Below are positions 16,373 to 25,374 of a stretch of DNA of 64,000 nucleotides, in pieces. Origin of the DNA: Nonomuraea muscovyensis. Its GTDB lineage: Bacteria > Actinomycetota > Actinomycetes > Streptosporangiales > Streptosporangiaceae. The notes beneath the pieces are model-generated. The model was given only the letters and a program-made list of their open reading frames with translations. It was not told the DNA's origin and made no database searches. How positions within the stretch are numbered: position 1 is the stretch's first letter; every line of letters begins with the position of its first letter. The stretch spans positions 992,001 through 1,056,000 of the forward strand of contig NZ_JACHJB010000003.1 in assembly GCF_014207745.1 (NCBI RefSeq), written 5' to 3'. The translations under genes were made by a program, and so were the position numbers.

Positions 16373-17617
16373 CTAGACCTCGACCATGGGGAAGTCCTGC
16401 GCCGGCACGCCCTCCGGCCGCGAGGGCTGCGGCTGCCCGTTCATGCCCGCGTACAGCACCGCGCCCATCACGCCGACGAGCATGGTGTGCAGGACCATGA
16501 TGGTCATGGTCAGCTTGCGCCCGATGACCTCCTGCAGACCCAGGGCGGCCACGGGGTTGATCGTGTAGCTCAGGCGGGCGCAGAGCAACCACATGACCTC
16601 CGCCACGGTCAGCGCGAAGGCCAGGTCGTGCACGTAGTTGAGGATCTCCACCGCCTGCGCCAGGTCGTAGGCGTGCGCGACGGCGAGGTCGGTGAGTTGG
16701 ATGCCGGCGGTCATGAAGGCGCGCAGCTTCTTGTCGGCCGCCTCCATGGCCTCACCTGCCCAGGCGGCGGCCAGGGCCTCCCTGCCCGTGGGGTCGCCGG
16801 CTCCGAAGACGTCGTCCAGCTCCCGCGCCATGTTGGCCCAGTAGTCGACGTGGTTGTCCAGAGCCTCGTCGCTGCGGACCACGGCGGACGCCCAGAGCAT
16901 CGCGCCCATGGCCGCGGTGAACGACATGCCCCCGGCGACCTTGAGCATCGCGGCGGTGCGGCTGCTCTGCAGCGCGGCCTTCGACTTGACCGCCCCGTCC
17001 ATGCGCTTGTTGGCGTGATCCTTCTCCTGCCACGTGCGTGCCTTGTCCATCTCGCGGTAGGCGGCCCGGATGCCGTCGTCGTCGCGGTAACGCCAGAGGG
17101 GGTTGCCCGTCGCCAGCCTGCGGTCCAGGTACAGGGCGCCCAGCGCGCCGGCGCCCGAGCCGGCGAGCAGCGTGTACGCCTGCCAGGCCTTGTCGTACGA
17201 CGGCGGCCCGAACAGGGGATTGGCGGTGGAGAAGGAATGGCCGTTGTCCTGGAGCAGAGCGTAGTCGGGAGAGCCGTCCCAGGTGTCCTTCAGCGCCAGC
17301 ATCGCCCGCACGCTCGCGTGCTCGGCCTGGGCGTAGCCGTCCTTGTTGGTGGTGACCACCTTCGACATGTTCGATGCGGACCGGACGCCACGCAGCAGGC
17401 GCTCGCGGAAGTCGCCGAAGCTGTTGTTGTAGCGCAGGCGCGCCGCCTCGCCGACCAGCCCGAGGGCGCCCAGCGGCAGCCCGGACGCCGCGTACACGTC
17501 ACTGCTCGTGCCGCCGCCCATCCCGTGGAGTTGGAGCAGCGCCTCGGAAGCTTGCTGGAGATCGACAGCCGAGCGATCGAGGCCCGCACCGCGTACGTGG
17601 AGTGGCTTGTCCGTCAC
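16373..17617 (-). CDS. Uncharacterised membrane protein with helical N-terminus
   Basis: 414 residues from GTG 17617; no family recognised. The N-terminal 60 residues (LDRSAVDLQQASEALLQLHG...) are helical and resemble the style of WXG100/ESX-type proteins, though no WxG is present. A large charged helical part follows (RAAYREMDKARTWQEKDHAN). Three hydrophobic segments are seen: LKVAGGMSFTAAMGAMLWAS (about 225-245), DLAFALTVAEVMWLLCARL (about 328-347) and LTMTIMVLHTMLVGVMGAVL (about 366-385). The C-terminus is Pro-rich and short. No Shine-Dalgarno sequence is clear. A surface or secretion-associated role is a guess. Confidence 0.65.
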   Translation of the reverse strand: MTDKPLHVRGAGLDRSAVDLQQASEALLQLHGMGGGTSSDVYAASGLPLGALGLVGEAARLRYNNSFGDFRERLLRGVRSASNMSKVVTTNKDGYAQAEHASVRAMLALKDTWDGSPDYALLQDNGHSFSTANPLFGPPSYDKAWQAYTLLAGSGAGALGALYLDRRLATGNPLWRYRDDDGIRAAYREMDKARTWQEKDHANKRMDGAVKSKAALQSSRTAAMLKVAGGMSFTAAMGAMLWASAVVRSDEALDNHVDYWANMARELDDVFGAGDPTGREALAAAWAGEAMEAADKKLRAFMTAGIQLTDLAVAHAYDLAQAVEILNYVHDLAFALTVAEVMWLLCARLSYTINPVAALGLQEVIGRKLTMTIMVLHTMLVGVMGAVLYAGMNGQPQPSRPEGVPAQDFPMVEV

Positions 17618-17791
17618 GAGAAGATCGTCAGGTCAGCCAGGTCCTTGAGTGGTGGATCACCGCGAACGTAGCAAAATTGTGATCAAAGGTAACCAGCGAG
17701 ACGGTCGGCCGGCTCGGCGGGGCGGGCCGGCATCGGGGCGTGACCGCCATCGATCTCGTCCGACCTTCCCGCGGCCGGGTAGGGCGGCCCG

Positions 17792-18298
17792 TCACTCGCC
17801 GGTGACGCCGTCGATGCGCTCGCGGAGCAGGTCGGCGTGCCCGTTGTGGCGCGCGTACTCCTCGATCATGTGCACGAGGATCCAGCGGTGGGTGCAGTCC
17901 TGGCCATGGCGCCGCCTCTTGCCCACGGCGTCCAGGGGGAGCGCGGCCGACAGCGTGCGGGCGTGCTCGATCTCCGCCTGCCAGGTGGCGAACGCCTCCT
18001 CGGCCGAGGCGGTGTCCACGTCGTCGAAGTCGGCGTCGACGCGCTGGTCCTTGCCCCACAGCCGGGGCACGTCCTCGTCGTTCAGGATGTGCCGGAACCA
18101 GGCCCGTTCGACGTGCGCCATGTGCCTGACCAGGCCGAGCAGCGACATCGATGACGGTGGGGCGCTACGCAGGCGCAGTTGTTCCTCGCTCAGGCCGGCG
18201 CACTTGACGGCGAGCGTGCCGCGATGCCATTCGAGCCAGTTGTTCAGCACCGTGCGCTCGTCACCGGTGAGGGGCGGTGGAATGCGGTCGTCGGTCAT
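17792..18298 (-). CDS. DinB-family protein (DUF664)
   Basis: 168 residues from ATG 18298. The four-helix-bundle metal-binding pattern is visible: LLGLVRHMAHVERAWFRHIL (first His), and HRWILVHMIEEYARHNGHADLLRE near the C-terminus (two further His), typical of the DUF664/DinB superfamily. Related enzymes include mycothiol-dependent isomerases and transferases of actinobacteria, so a thiol-linked role is possible, but the reaction is unknown. It stands alone between the hypothetical membrane gene and nhaA. Confidence 0.85.
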   Translation of the reverse strand: MTDDRIPPPLTGDERTVLNNWLEWHRGTLAVKCAGLSEEQLRLRSAPPSSMSLLGLVRHMAHVERAWFRHILNDEDVPRLWGKDQRVDADFDDVDTASAEEAFATWQAEIEHARTLSAALPLDAVGKRRRHGQDCTHRWILVHMIEEYARHNGHADLLRERIDGVTGE

Positions 18299-18482
18299 GG
18301 ACGGCAACGTATCCGGTGGCGGGCCCGCCACACACATGGGTTATCCGTGGCGGGGTAGGGGCGACCTTGCCGGTGACCGGCAAGCAGACCTGCCGCAACA
18401 CTGCGCGCCGGCCGCGTTGTGACGGGGGCCGGCGACCCGGCAGGCTGGTGTCATATCTCTGCCGCCTTCCTGGAGCATGTTC

Positions 18483-19799
18483 ATGATCAATGGTGTTCGC
18501 CGCACCCTGTTCGACCGGGGCTCGTGGGCCGAGGCCGGCCGCATCGCCGGCATCCTCCGCAAGGAGACCATCGGCGGCGCGCTCCTGCTGGCCGGCGCGG
18601 CGGCCGCACTGATCTGGGCGAACTCCCCCTGGTCGGCCGGGTACGAGGCGCTGCGCGGCGTCACCGTCGGCCCGGCGGCGCTGCACCTGGACCTCGACCT
18701 GGCGACCTGGGCCGCCGACGGGCTGCTGGCGATCTTCTTCTTCGTGGCGGGGCTGGAGCTCAAACGGGAGTTCGTCGCCGGTGACCTGCGCCACGTGCGG
18801 CGGGCCGCCGTCCCGGTCGCCGCCGCCTTCGGCGGGGTGCTCGTCCCCGCCGCGCTCTACCTGCTCGTGACCCGTGGCACCAGCGGCGCCGCGGCCGGCT
18901 GGGCGATCCCCACGGCCACCGACATCGCGTTCGCGCTGGCGGTCCTCGCGGTGGTCGGCAGATTCCTGCCCACGGCGTTGCGCACCTTCCTGCTCACCCT
19001 CGCCGTGGTCGACGACCTCATCGCGATCGTCATCATCGCGCTGTTCTACACCAGTGACCTGGCGCCGGTCCCGCTGCTGGCCGCGCTGGCGCCGCTGGCG
19101 GCCTTCACCGCGCTGGTGCAGCGCCGGGTGCGCTCCTGGTGGTTGCTGCTGCCCCTGGCGTTCGCCGTCTGGGCCCTCGTGCACGCCTCCGGGGTGCACG
19201 CCACCGTCGCCGGGGTGCTGCTGGGGTTCGCCGTGCCCGTCCTGCGCAGCCGGCGCGCGGGCGGCCCGGAGGCGGGCCCGGGGCTGGCCGAGCACTTCGA
19301 GCACCTGTTCCGGCCCCTCTCGGCCGGGGTGGCCGTGCCCCTCTTCGCGTTCCTGTCGGCCGGTGTGACCCTGGGCGGGCTGAGCGGGCTCGCCACCGCC
19401 CTGAGCGACCCGATCGCCATCGGCATCGTCGCCGGGCTGGTCGTCGGCAAGCCGATCGGCATCATGGTGGCCACCTGGCTGGTGGCCCGCTTCACCCGGG
19501 CCCACCTCGACGAGGGGCTCGCCTGGGTGGACGTGCTGGGCCTGGCCATCCTGTCCGGCGTCGGCTTCACGGTGTCGCTGCTCATCGGCGAGCTGGCCTT
19601 CGGCATCGGCACCGAACGAGACGCGCACGTCAAGCTGGCCGTGCTGGCCGGGTCGCTGGCCGCCACGCTGATCGCCGCGGTCATCCTGCGCCTGCGCGGC
19701 CGGGTGTACCGGCGCATCCACGAGATCGAGACCGCCGACCTCGACCGCGACCGCGTCCCCGACGTCTACCAGCAGTCCGCGGCGACGGACCGGGCCTGA
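18483..19799 (+). CDS. nhaA: NhaA-type Na+/H+ antiporter
   Basis: 438 residues. ATG 18483 is chosen because GGAG stands 7 nt upstream; ATG 18477 in frame would leave no spacing. Hallmarks: FFVAGLELKREFVAGDL, AIPTATDIAFALAVLAVVG, and the paired aspartates in TLAVVDDLIAIVIIALFY that bind Na+/H+. GVHATVAGVLLGFAVP and GLVVGKPIGI follow. About 11-12 membrane helices are seen. It exchanges internal Na+ for protons across the plasma membrane. The cytoplasmic C-tail is short and acidic/basic mixed. Confidence 0.95.
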   Translation: MINGVRRTLFDRGSWAEAGRIAGILRKETIGGALLLAGAAAALIWANSPWSAGYEALRGVTVGPAALHLDLDLATWAADGLLAIFFFVAGLELKREFVAGDLRHVRRAAVPVAAAFGGVLVPAALYLLVTRGTSGAAAGWAIPTATDIAFALAVLAVVGRFLPTALRTFLLTLAVVDDLIAIVIIALFYTSDLAPVPLLAALAPLAAFTALVQRRVRSWWLLLPLAFAVWALVHASGVHATVAGVLLGFAVPVLRSRRAGGPEAGPGLAEHFEHLFRPLSAGVAVPLFAFLSAGVTLGGLSGLATALSDPIAIGIVAGLVVGKPIGIMVATWLVARFTRAHLDEGLAWVDVLGLAILSGVGFTVSLLIGELAFGIGTERDAHVKLAVLAGSLAATLIAAVILRLRGRVYRRIHEIETADLDRDRVPDVYQQSAATDRA

Positions 19800-19860
19800 C
19801 CGGGCACCCGCCCGGCCTGCCGGGTCAACGAAGGCCGCGGGAACGTGCCAGCCTGGAACC

Positions 19861-21048
19861 ATGGCAGGTCACGGGCAAGGAGAGGTCTCGCGCGACATCG
19901 CCGAGCAGGACATCGGCGAGCTGGACATCGCCGGGGTGGCGGCACGGGCCGGCGCCGACGCCGGAGGCGTGCGGGCCGAGTGGGTGCCCGCGTACCTCGC
20001 CCTGCTCGTTGAGGTCAGCCTGACCGGGCGGGGCCCCGACGCGGCGGCCCTGGCCCGGGTGCGCGCGAGCGGCGAGGCGGCGGCCCGCGACGGCCTGCCC
20101 CTGCGCGCCGTCATCGACGTGCACCTCAGCGCCACCTGGCTGGCCTGGCCCGACCTGCCCGGCATCGCCCGCGCCCGGCAGGTCTCCCAACTGCGGTCCG
20201 TCGGCCAGGCCGTCTTCAAGGCCGCCGACCGGTCCGCCCTCGCCTTGGTGGAGGGGTACGAGACGGCCCAGCGCCTGGTGATCCGCCGCGAGGAGGCGCT
20301 GCGACGGGAGTTCATCGACGACCTGCTCCACGGCCGGCTCACCGCGGGCACCCTCGCAGAACGGGCCGAGCGCTTCGGGCTGCGCCCCACCGGAGGGCAC
20401 GTGGTGTGCGTGGCGGAGGGCGGGCAGCCCTTCTACGACGGCGGGCCCGTCGCGCGGCACGTGGAGGGCGCCCTGCTGTCCCGGTTCGGGGTGCGTGACC
20501 TGCTCGTCGCCACCAAGGAGGGGCTGCTCGTCTGCGTCGCCGCAGACCACGCCGAGGGCGTGGCCCAGGCGTTCGTCACCCACACCGAGGAACTGGCGGG
20601 CGAGGACCCGTCGCTGCGGATCGGCGTCGGCCGCGCCCACCAGGGCCCGGCCGGCATCGTGCGCTCGTACGAGGAGGCGCGCGGTGTGGTGACGTTCGCC
20701 CGCCGCCTGGAGCTCCCGGAACGGGTGCTGCACGCCTCCGAACTGCTGGTGCTCCAGGTGCTCCTGCGGGACAACGCGGCGATCACCGAGCTGGTGGAGT
20801 CGGTGCTCGGCCCGCTGCGTGACCAGCGCGGGGGGCCCGGCGTGCTGGTGGACACGCTGTTCGCGTACTTCGCCTGCGGCGGGGTGTCCACCGAGGCGGC
20901 CCGGCGGCTGCACGTCGGCGTCCGCACGGTGACCTACCGGCTGCACCGGGTCCGCACCCTGACCGGCTACGACCTGAACCATCCGATCCAGCGCCACGCG
21001 GTCGAGACGGCCACCCTCGGCGCCCGCCTGCTCGGCTGGCCGGGCTAG
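19861..21048 (+). CDS. PucR/CdaR-type helix-turn-helix regulator
   Basis: 395 residues. There is an N-terminal helical RsbRD-like region, a central GGDEF-like segment (LRIGVGRAHQGPAGIVRSYEEAR is typical of CdaR-type regulators), and a C-terminal PucR HTH (GVSTEAARRLHVGVRTVTYR, then LHRVRTLTGYDLNHPIQRH). Such proteins are one-component activators or repressors of catabolic genes. No adjacent target operon is obvious; the convergent PBP gene ends in a shared CTAG, so the two stop codons overlap. Confidence 0.88.
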   Translation: MAGHGQGEVSRDIAEQDIGELDIAGVAARAGADAGGVRAEWVPAYLALLVEVSLTGRGPDAAALARVRASGEAAARDGLPLRAVIDVHLSATWLAWPDLPGIARARQVSQLRSVGQAVFKAADRSALALVEGYETAQRLVIRREEALRREFIDDLLHGRLTAGTLAERAERFGLRPTGGHVVCVAEGGQPFYDGGPVARHVEGALLSRFGVRDLLVATKEGLLVCVAADHAEGVAQAFVTHTEELAGEDPSLRIGVGRAHQGPAGIVRSYEEARGVVTFARRLELPERVLHASELLVLQVLLRDNAAITELVESVLGPLRDQRGGPGVLVDTLFAYFACGGVSTEAARRLHVGVRTVTYRLHRVRTLTGYDLNHPIQRHAVETATLGARLLGWPG

Positions 21049-23351
21049 TCCTCCCGCGCGGCCGGGCCCGCCTGCGGCGACGTGCCCGGCGCCCCACCCT
21101 GCAGCCCACCCTGCTGCCCGTCCTGCTGCCCGTCCTGCGGCTCGCCCTGGAGGCCGCCGTCGAGCTGGTCGTCGAGCTGGAGCTGGTCCTGCAGGCCCTC
21201 GGGCTCCTCGGCGAGCGGCTCGTCCGGCTCCTCCCGGACGGGCGCGCAACTCTCGCCGCACCCGCCGAACCTGGACGTGTTGACCGGGACGAAGTCCTTC
21301 GCCGGCGTGCCCCGCAGCGCCGCCGTCATGGTGTCCTTCCAGATCGGCCCCGGCAGCGAGGCGCCCGCGACCGCGCCGAAGTACTGGCCGCCGATGGTGA
21401 CGCCGCTGAGCTTGTAGCGCTGCGAGCCGCGCGGGTCGCCGATGCTGACCGCACCCGCCAGGTCCGGCGTGAACCCGGCGAACCAGGCCGTCGCGTAGCC
21501 GTCCGTGGTGCCGGTCTTGCCCGCCGCCGGGCGCCCGATCCCGCCCACCGACCGCATCGTCCCGTCGGTGAACACCCCGGTCAGCACCTCGGCGGTGGCG
21601 TCGGCCACCTCGGCGTCCAGCGCCTGCCTGCACGACGGCTCGAAGGCGGCCGTCTTGCCCGTGGCGGTGTCGGTGACCTTGGTGATGGCCATGGGCGCGC
21701 AGTACCTCCCGCGCGCCGCGATGGCGGCGTAGGCGTTGGCCACGGTCACCGGGTCCATCTCGTTGATGCCGAGGGTGAACGTCTCGTACTCCTGCAGCGT
21801 CTTGCCGTCGGCGCGCCTGATGCCCAGTGACTTGGCGGTCTCCACCGTCTCGCACAGGCCGACCCGCTGCTCCAGCGCCATGAAGAAGGTGTTCACCGAT
21901 CCCCAGGTGCCGGTTCTGAGCGTCTTGAACCCGGGCGTGCCCTCGTCGTTGGTGACCGTCCACGACGGGATGCCCATGTTCTGGCCCGCGCAGTTCTTGA
22001 ACGAGGACGTGCTCGGGGCGGTGTAGCCGTTGCCCACGCTGATGCCGTCGTCGAGCTTCATGCCCTGTTTCAGGGCGGTGATCAGGGTGAACGTCTTGAA
22101 CGTCGAACCCGCCTGGAAGCCGACGAGCCCGCCGTGCGTGCTGTCGGCGACCGGGTTGTAGGAGATCTCCTTCCGGCGCGCCGAGTCGCCGAACGTCCGG
22201 CTGGCCGCCATCGCCTTGATCATCCCGGTGCCCGGCTGCACCAACGCCTCGGCGGCCACCGCGTTGTCCGAGGCGAACACCCGCCTCTTGATGGCCTGGT
22301 CCGCCGCCGCCTGCATCTTCGTGTCGAGCGTGGTGTAGATCTTCAGCCCGCCCTGGGTGAAGCGCTGCCGCCTGATCTGCTGCGTCTTGCCGAACGCCGG
22401 GTTGGCCAGCAGCTCGTACCGGACGTACTCGCAGAAGTAGGCGTAGCGGCTGGCCTGGCAGCCGTTCGGCTGCGGGACGCCCTTGTAGCCGAGCTTGGCC
22501 GCCTTGGCCTCGGCCGCCTGTTCAGGCGTGATCCGGCCGAGCTGCGCCATCCGGTCGAGCACCACGTTGCGCCGCTCAAGCAGCAGCTCGCGCGCCTTCC
22601 TGCCGCGGCCCGGGTCGGTCCTGTTGGGGTCCTGCACCGCGCCGGCCAGCGTGGCGGCCTGCGCCAGGTTCAGCTTGGCGGCCGGGATGCCGAAGAACCG
22701 CCTCGCCGCCGCCTCCACCCCGTTCGCGCCGTCGCCGAAGTACACGATGTTGAGGTACTTCTCCAGGATCTCGTCCTTGGTGTACTTCTGCTCGACGGCC
22801 ATGGCGTGGCGCAGCTCGTTCAGCTTGCGGGCGTAGCTGGCCTCCAGCGCCTTGCTCCTGCCCTCGTCCGTGGTCGCCGAGTTCAGCAGCACCTGCTTGA
22901 CGTACTGCTGGGTGATGCTGGAACCGCCCTGGCTGACGTCGCCCGAGCTGAGGTTCTTGGCCAGCGCCCGGATCGTTCCCTCGATGTCGATCGCGCCGTG
23001 CTGGTAGAAGCGGTCGTCCTCGATGGCGACGATCGCCGTCCGCATCACCTCGGACACCTGGGCCAGCGGCACGACCTTGCGGTATTGGTCGTAGAACTGG
23101 GCGATCTGCCTGCCCCGCGCGTCGTACACCGTCGACGCCTGCGTCAGCGACGGCTCCTTGAGCTCCATCGGCTTGATGTTGAGCTCTTCGGCGGCCGACA
23201 CGAACACCGCCCCGCCGCCGCCCACGGCGGGCAGCGCGAGCGCCGCCACCACCACTCCGGCGGCGGCCGCCGCACCGGCGAGGCGCGTGACACCCGCCCA
23301 CCTGGATGCGGGCAGGGAACGACGAGGGTCCGAGTCGGGCATGGCGGTCAT
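21045..23351 (-). CDS. Class A penicillin-binding protein (glycosyltransferase-transpeptidase)
   Basis: 768 residues. Short cytoplasmic tail, one membrane anchor (about 25-55), GT51 domain with EDDRFYQHGAID and QGGSSITQQYVKQVLL, then a transpeptidase domain with SxxK in AGSTFKTFTL (about 414), SxN in WGSVNTFFMAL (about 485) and KTG in AAGKTGTTDGYATAW (about 610). It polymerises and cross-links peptidoglycan outside the membrane. The C-terminal 100 residues are an unusual Gln/Asp/Gly-rich low-complexity tail (repeated DGQQ, GGLQG) preceded by CGESC. No partner gene is adjacent. Confidence 0.95.
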   Translation of the reverse strand: MTAMPDSDPRRSLPASRWAGVTRLAGAAAAAGVVVAALALPAVGGGGAVFVSAAEELNIKPMELKEPSLTQASTVYDARGRQIAQFYDQYRKVVPLAQVSEVMRTAIVAIEDDRFYQHGAIDIEGTIRALAKNLSSGDVSQGGSSITQQYVKQVLLNSATTDEGRSKALEASYARKLNELRHAMAVEQKYTKDEILEKYLNIVYFGDGANGVEAAARRFFGIPAAKLNLAQAATLAGAVQDPNRTDPGRGRKARELLLERRNVVLDRMAQLGRITPEQAAEAKAAKLGYKGVPQPNGCQASRYAYFCEYVRYELLANPAFGKTQQIRRQRFTQGGLKIYTTLDTKMQAAADQAIKRRVFASDNAVAAEALVQPGTGMIKAMAASRTFGDSARRKEISYNPVADSTHGGLVGFQAGSTFKTFTLITALKQGMKLDDGISVGNGYTAPSTSSFKNCAGQNMGIPSWTVTNDEGTPGFKTLRTGTWGSVNTFFMALEQRVGLCETVETAKSLGIRRADGKTLQEYETFTLGINEMDPVTVANAYAAIAARGRYCAPMAITKVTDTATGKTAAFEPSCRQALDAEVADATAEVLTGVFTDGTMRSVGGIGRPAAGKTGTTDGYATAWFAGFTPDLAGAVSIGDPRGSQRYKLSGVTIGGQYFGAVAGASLPGPIWKDTMTAALRGTPAKDFVPVNTSRFGGCGESCAPVREEPDEPLAEEPEGLQDQLQLDDQLDGGLQGEPQDGQQDGQQGGLQGGAPGTSPQAGPAARED

Positions 23352-23785
23352 GACAGCACAACCGGCATGGCACTGTCCAAGACGCTACGGGGCGTGTGCC
23401 GATATCAGAACGGATATCGCGCGTGCTGGCGGCTGCCGGAGGCCATGCGGGCGAGCAGGTCGCGTCCGGGGTCCCCGCGCGGGCGGCGGCGAGCTCGTCC
23501 CGCAGCAGCCGGCGCAGCTCCTCCAGCCGTGCCAGGTGCCGGGCACACGCGACCTGGCCTCGGCACGCGCGTGCGGCCGGAGACAGGAGAAACGGAAGCG
23601 GAGGCTAGATCAGCGGAGGGCCGCGGGAACCCGCGGCCCGGTGCGCGAACTGCTGGGGACGGCGTATCCCGTCCGTGTCGGGGTCGTGGGGCGACCGGCC
23701 GCGGCACCTGGGCGGCGACGGACCACCGGGCGCCGCGCAGCGCCGCCCCGCGGGGGAGCCGATCCCCGCGGGGCGAGGGCCGGCG
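23352..23785. other. Intergenic region with palindromes, no convincing gene
   Basis: 434 bp between the divergent start of the PBP gene and the end of the M20 peptidase gene. Short open frames exist but have Arg/Ser/Ala-biased nonsense composition. A perfect inverted repeat GGGCCGCGGG-AA-CCCGCGGCCC lies at 23618-23639. No promoter motif can be assigned with confidence. Confidence 0.5.
23745..23774 (-). terminator. Hairpin terminator after M20 peptidase gene
   Basis: Perfect 11-bp stem GCCCCGCGGGG / CCCCGCGGGGC with an 8-nt loop, 12 bp beyond the stop codon of the reverse-strand peptidase gene. Confidence 0.65.
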
Positions 23786-25141
23786 TCAGACGCCGAGGGC
23801 CGAGGGGCGGCTCAGCTCCTGCAGGAAGAGCGCCTCAGCGGTGGCGGTGCGGCGCAGCTCGTCCAGGTCGACGCGCTCGTTCGGGGCGTGGATGGCGGCG
23901 TCCTCGTCCTCGGCGCCGAACAGCAGGATCTCCGCCGCCGGGAACTGCTTGAGCAGGGTGTTGACCAGCGGGATCGAGCCGCCGGCGCCGACGTCGCGGG
24001 GCGGGCGGCCGAAGGCGCGCTCCATGGCCCGGTTGAGCGCCGAGCGGGCCTTGCCGCCCGAATCGGCCTGGAAGCCGGAGCCCACCGTGAAGTCGCCGAA
24101 CGACACCTGAACGCCCCACGGCGTCACCTGCCGCAGGAACTCGACCACGGCGTTGACCGTCGTCTTCGGGTCGCCGGCCGGGGGGACCCGGACCGTGACA
24201 CGGGCGCGGGTCGCCGGCTGCACGGCGTTGATGGCCCCGGAGACCGTGGGCACGTCCAGGCCGGTCACCGTGATCGCGTACGACGACCACAGGCGATCGG
24301 CCAGCGAGCCGGAGCCCACCAGCGACACCCCGTCCAGCACCCCGGCCGTCTTCCTGAACTCCTCCTCCGCCGGCCCCTGGCCCAGGAACGTTCCGCGCGG
24401 CAGGCCGGGCACGCGGATGTCGCCGTTGTCGTCGTGCAGGGAGGTCAGCATGCGCATCAGCGCGGCGAGGGCGTCGGGGGCGGCCCCGCCGAACGAGCCG
24501 CTGTGCACGGGCTCGCGCAGCGTGCGGACCTCGATGGTGAACGCGGCCATGCCGCGCAGCGAGGTGGTCACGGCGGGGTCGCCGATGCGCGGGTTGCCGG
24601 TGTCGGCCACCACGATGGCGTCGGCCCGCAGCAGCTCGGGGTTGCGCTCGACGAACGCCTCCAGCCGCTCGCCGGCGTACTCCTCCTGGCCCTCGATGAT
24701 GACCTTGACGCCGACGGGCAGCCGGCCCTGGAAGGCCCGCAGCGCGGTGATGTGGGAGATGATGCCCGACTTGTCGTCGGCGGTGCCCCGGCCGAAGAGC
24801 TGGCCGTCGATCAGCGTGGGCTCGAACGGGGGAGTGCGCCAGGCGGCGGGGTCGCCGGCGGGCTGCACGTCGTAGTGGGCGTAGAGCAGCACGGTGGGTG
24901 CGCCGGGTGGGGCGGGCGTCTCGCCGTACACGGCGGGGAAACTGCCCTCGACGGGCACCTGCTGGACGCGCGCCAGCCCCGTGCTGCGCAGCAGGTCCTC
25001 GACCATGGCCGCGGCGGCGTAGACGGGCTCCTCCGGGTGGCCGGGAAAGGCCACGGAGGGAATGGCGGCCAGCCGCCGCAGTTCCTCGACGGCCTGCGGC
25101 ATCGCCGCGGCGACGGCGCTCTCGATCTGGTCAGGAGTCAC
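23786..25141 (-). CDS. M20-family zinc dipeptidase/metallopeptidase
   Basis: 451 residues. Metal-site motifs in order: LLYAHYDVQPAGDP (His, Asp), GRGTADDKSG (bridging Asp), IEGQEEYAGE (catalytic and metal Glu), and GAEDEDAAIHAPNERVDLDEL near the end (His). The central lid/dimerisation domain contains REPVHSGSFGGAAPDAL. These features match the CNDP-like dipeptidase branch of M20. It is cytosolic (no signal peptide) and probably hydrolyses dipeptides. Start is GTG 25141. It is followed by a strong hairpin and transcribed divergently from the aminotransferase operon. Confidence 0.92.
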   Translation of the reverse strand: MTPDQIESAVAAAMPQAVEELRRLAAIPSVAFPGHPEEPVYAAAAMVEDLLRSTGLARVQQVPVEGSFPAVYGETPAPPGAPTVLLYAHYDVQPAGDPAAWRTPPFEPTLIDGQLFGRGTADDKSGIISHITALRAFQGRLPVGVKVIIEGQEEYAGERLEAFVERNPELLRADAIVVADTGNPRIGDPAVTTSLRGMAAFTIEVRTLREPVHSGSFGGAAPDALAALMRMLTSLHDDNGDIRVPGLPRGTFLGQGPAEEEFRKTAGVLDGVSLVGSGSLADRLWSSYAITVTGLDVPTVSGAINAVQPATRARVTVRVPPAGDPKTTVNAVVEFLRQVTPWGVQVSFGDFTVGSGFQADSGGKARSALNRAMERAFGRPPRDVGAGGSIPLVNTLLKQFPAAEILLFGAEDEDAAIHAPNERVDLDELRRTATAEALFLQELSRPSALGV

Positions 25142-25374
25142 GGGTCGGTCCCCCGGGTCGTTCTCGGTAGTTAGCGTCTCATTGGATCACAGACGTTCCC
25201 GCAAGGTGGGAAAGCAATATGACCCTCGCGCAAACCTACCTGCGGATTTCGTAGCCGTTACATAGCGCTTCTGCGGATCTCGGATTTCTTGCAGAGTGTT
25301 GCGACGTATTCCCTTGGCAAACCTGAGGGGCAACGTGCAGACTGAGGGAAGGCCAGACACGAGGGACGATAGCC

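Noticed and set aside
19800..19815. Six-bp hairpin after nhaA as terminator
   Set aside because: Stem is short and such stems are frequent by chance in this GC content; not listed as a feature.
21045..21048. Overlap of PucR and PBP genes as an error
   Set aside because: Both stops use the palindromic CTAG; a shared convergent stop is ordinary.
23158..23952. Possible genes in the gap upstream of the PBP gene
   Set aside because: Arg/Ser/Ala-biased frames without ribosome-binding sites or recognisable motifs.
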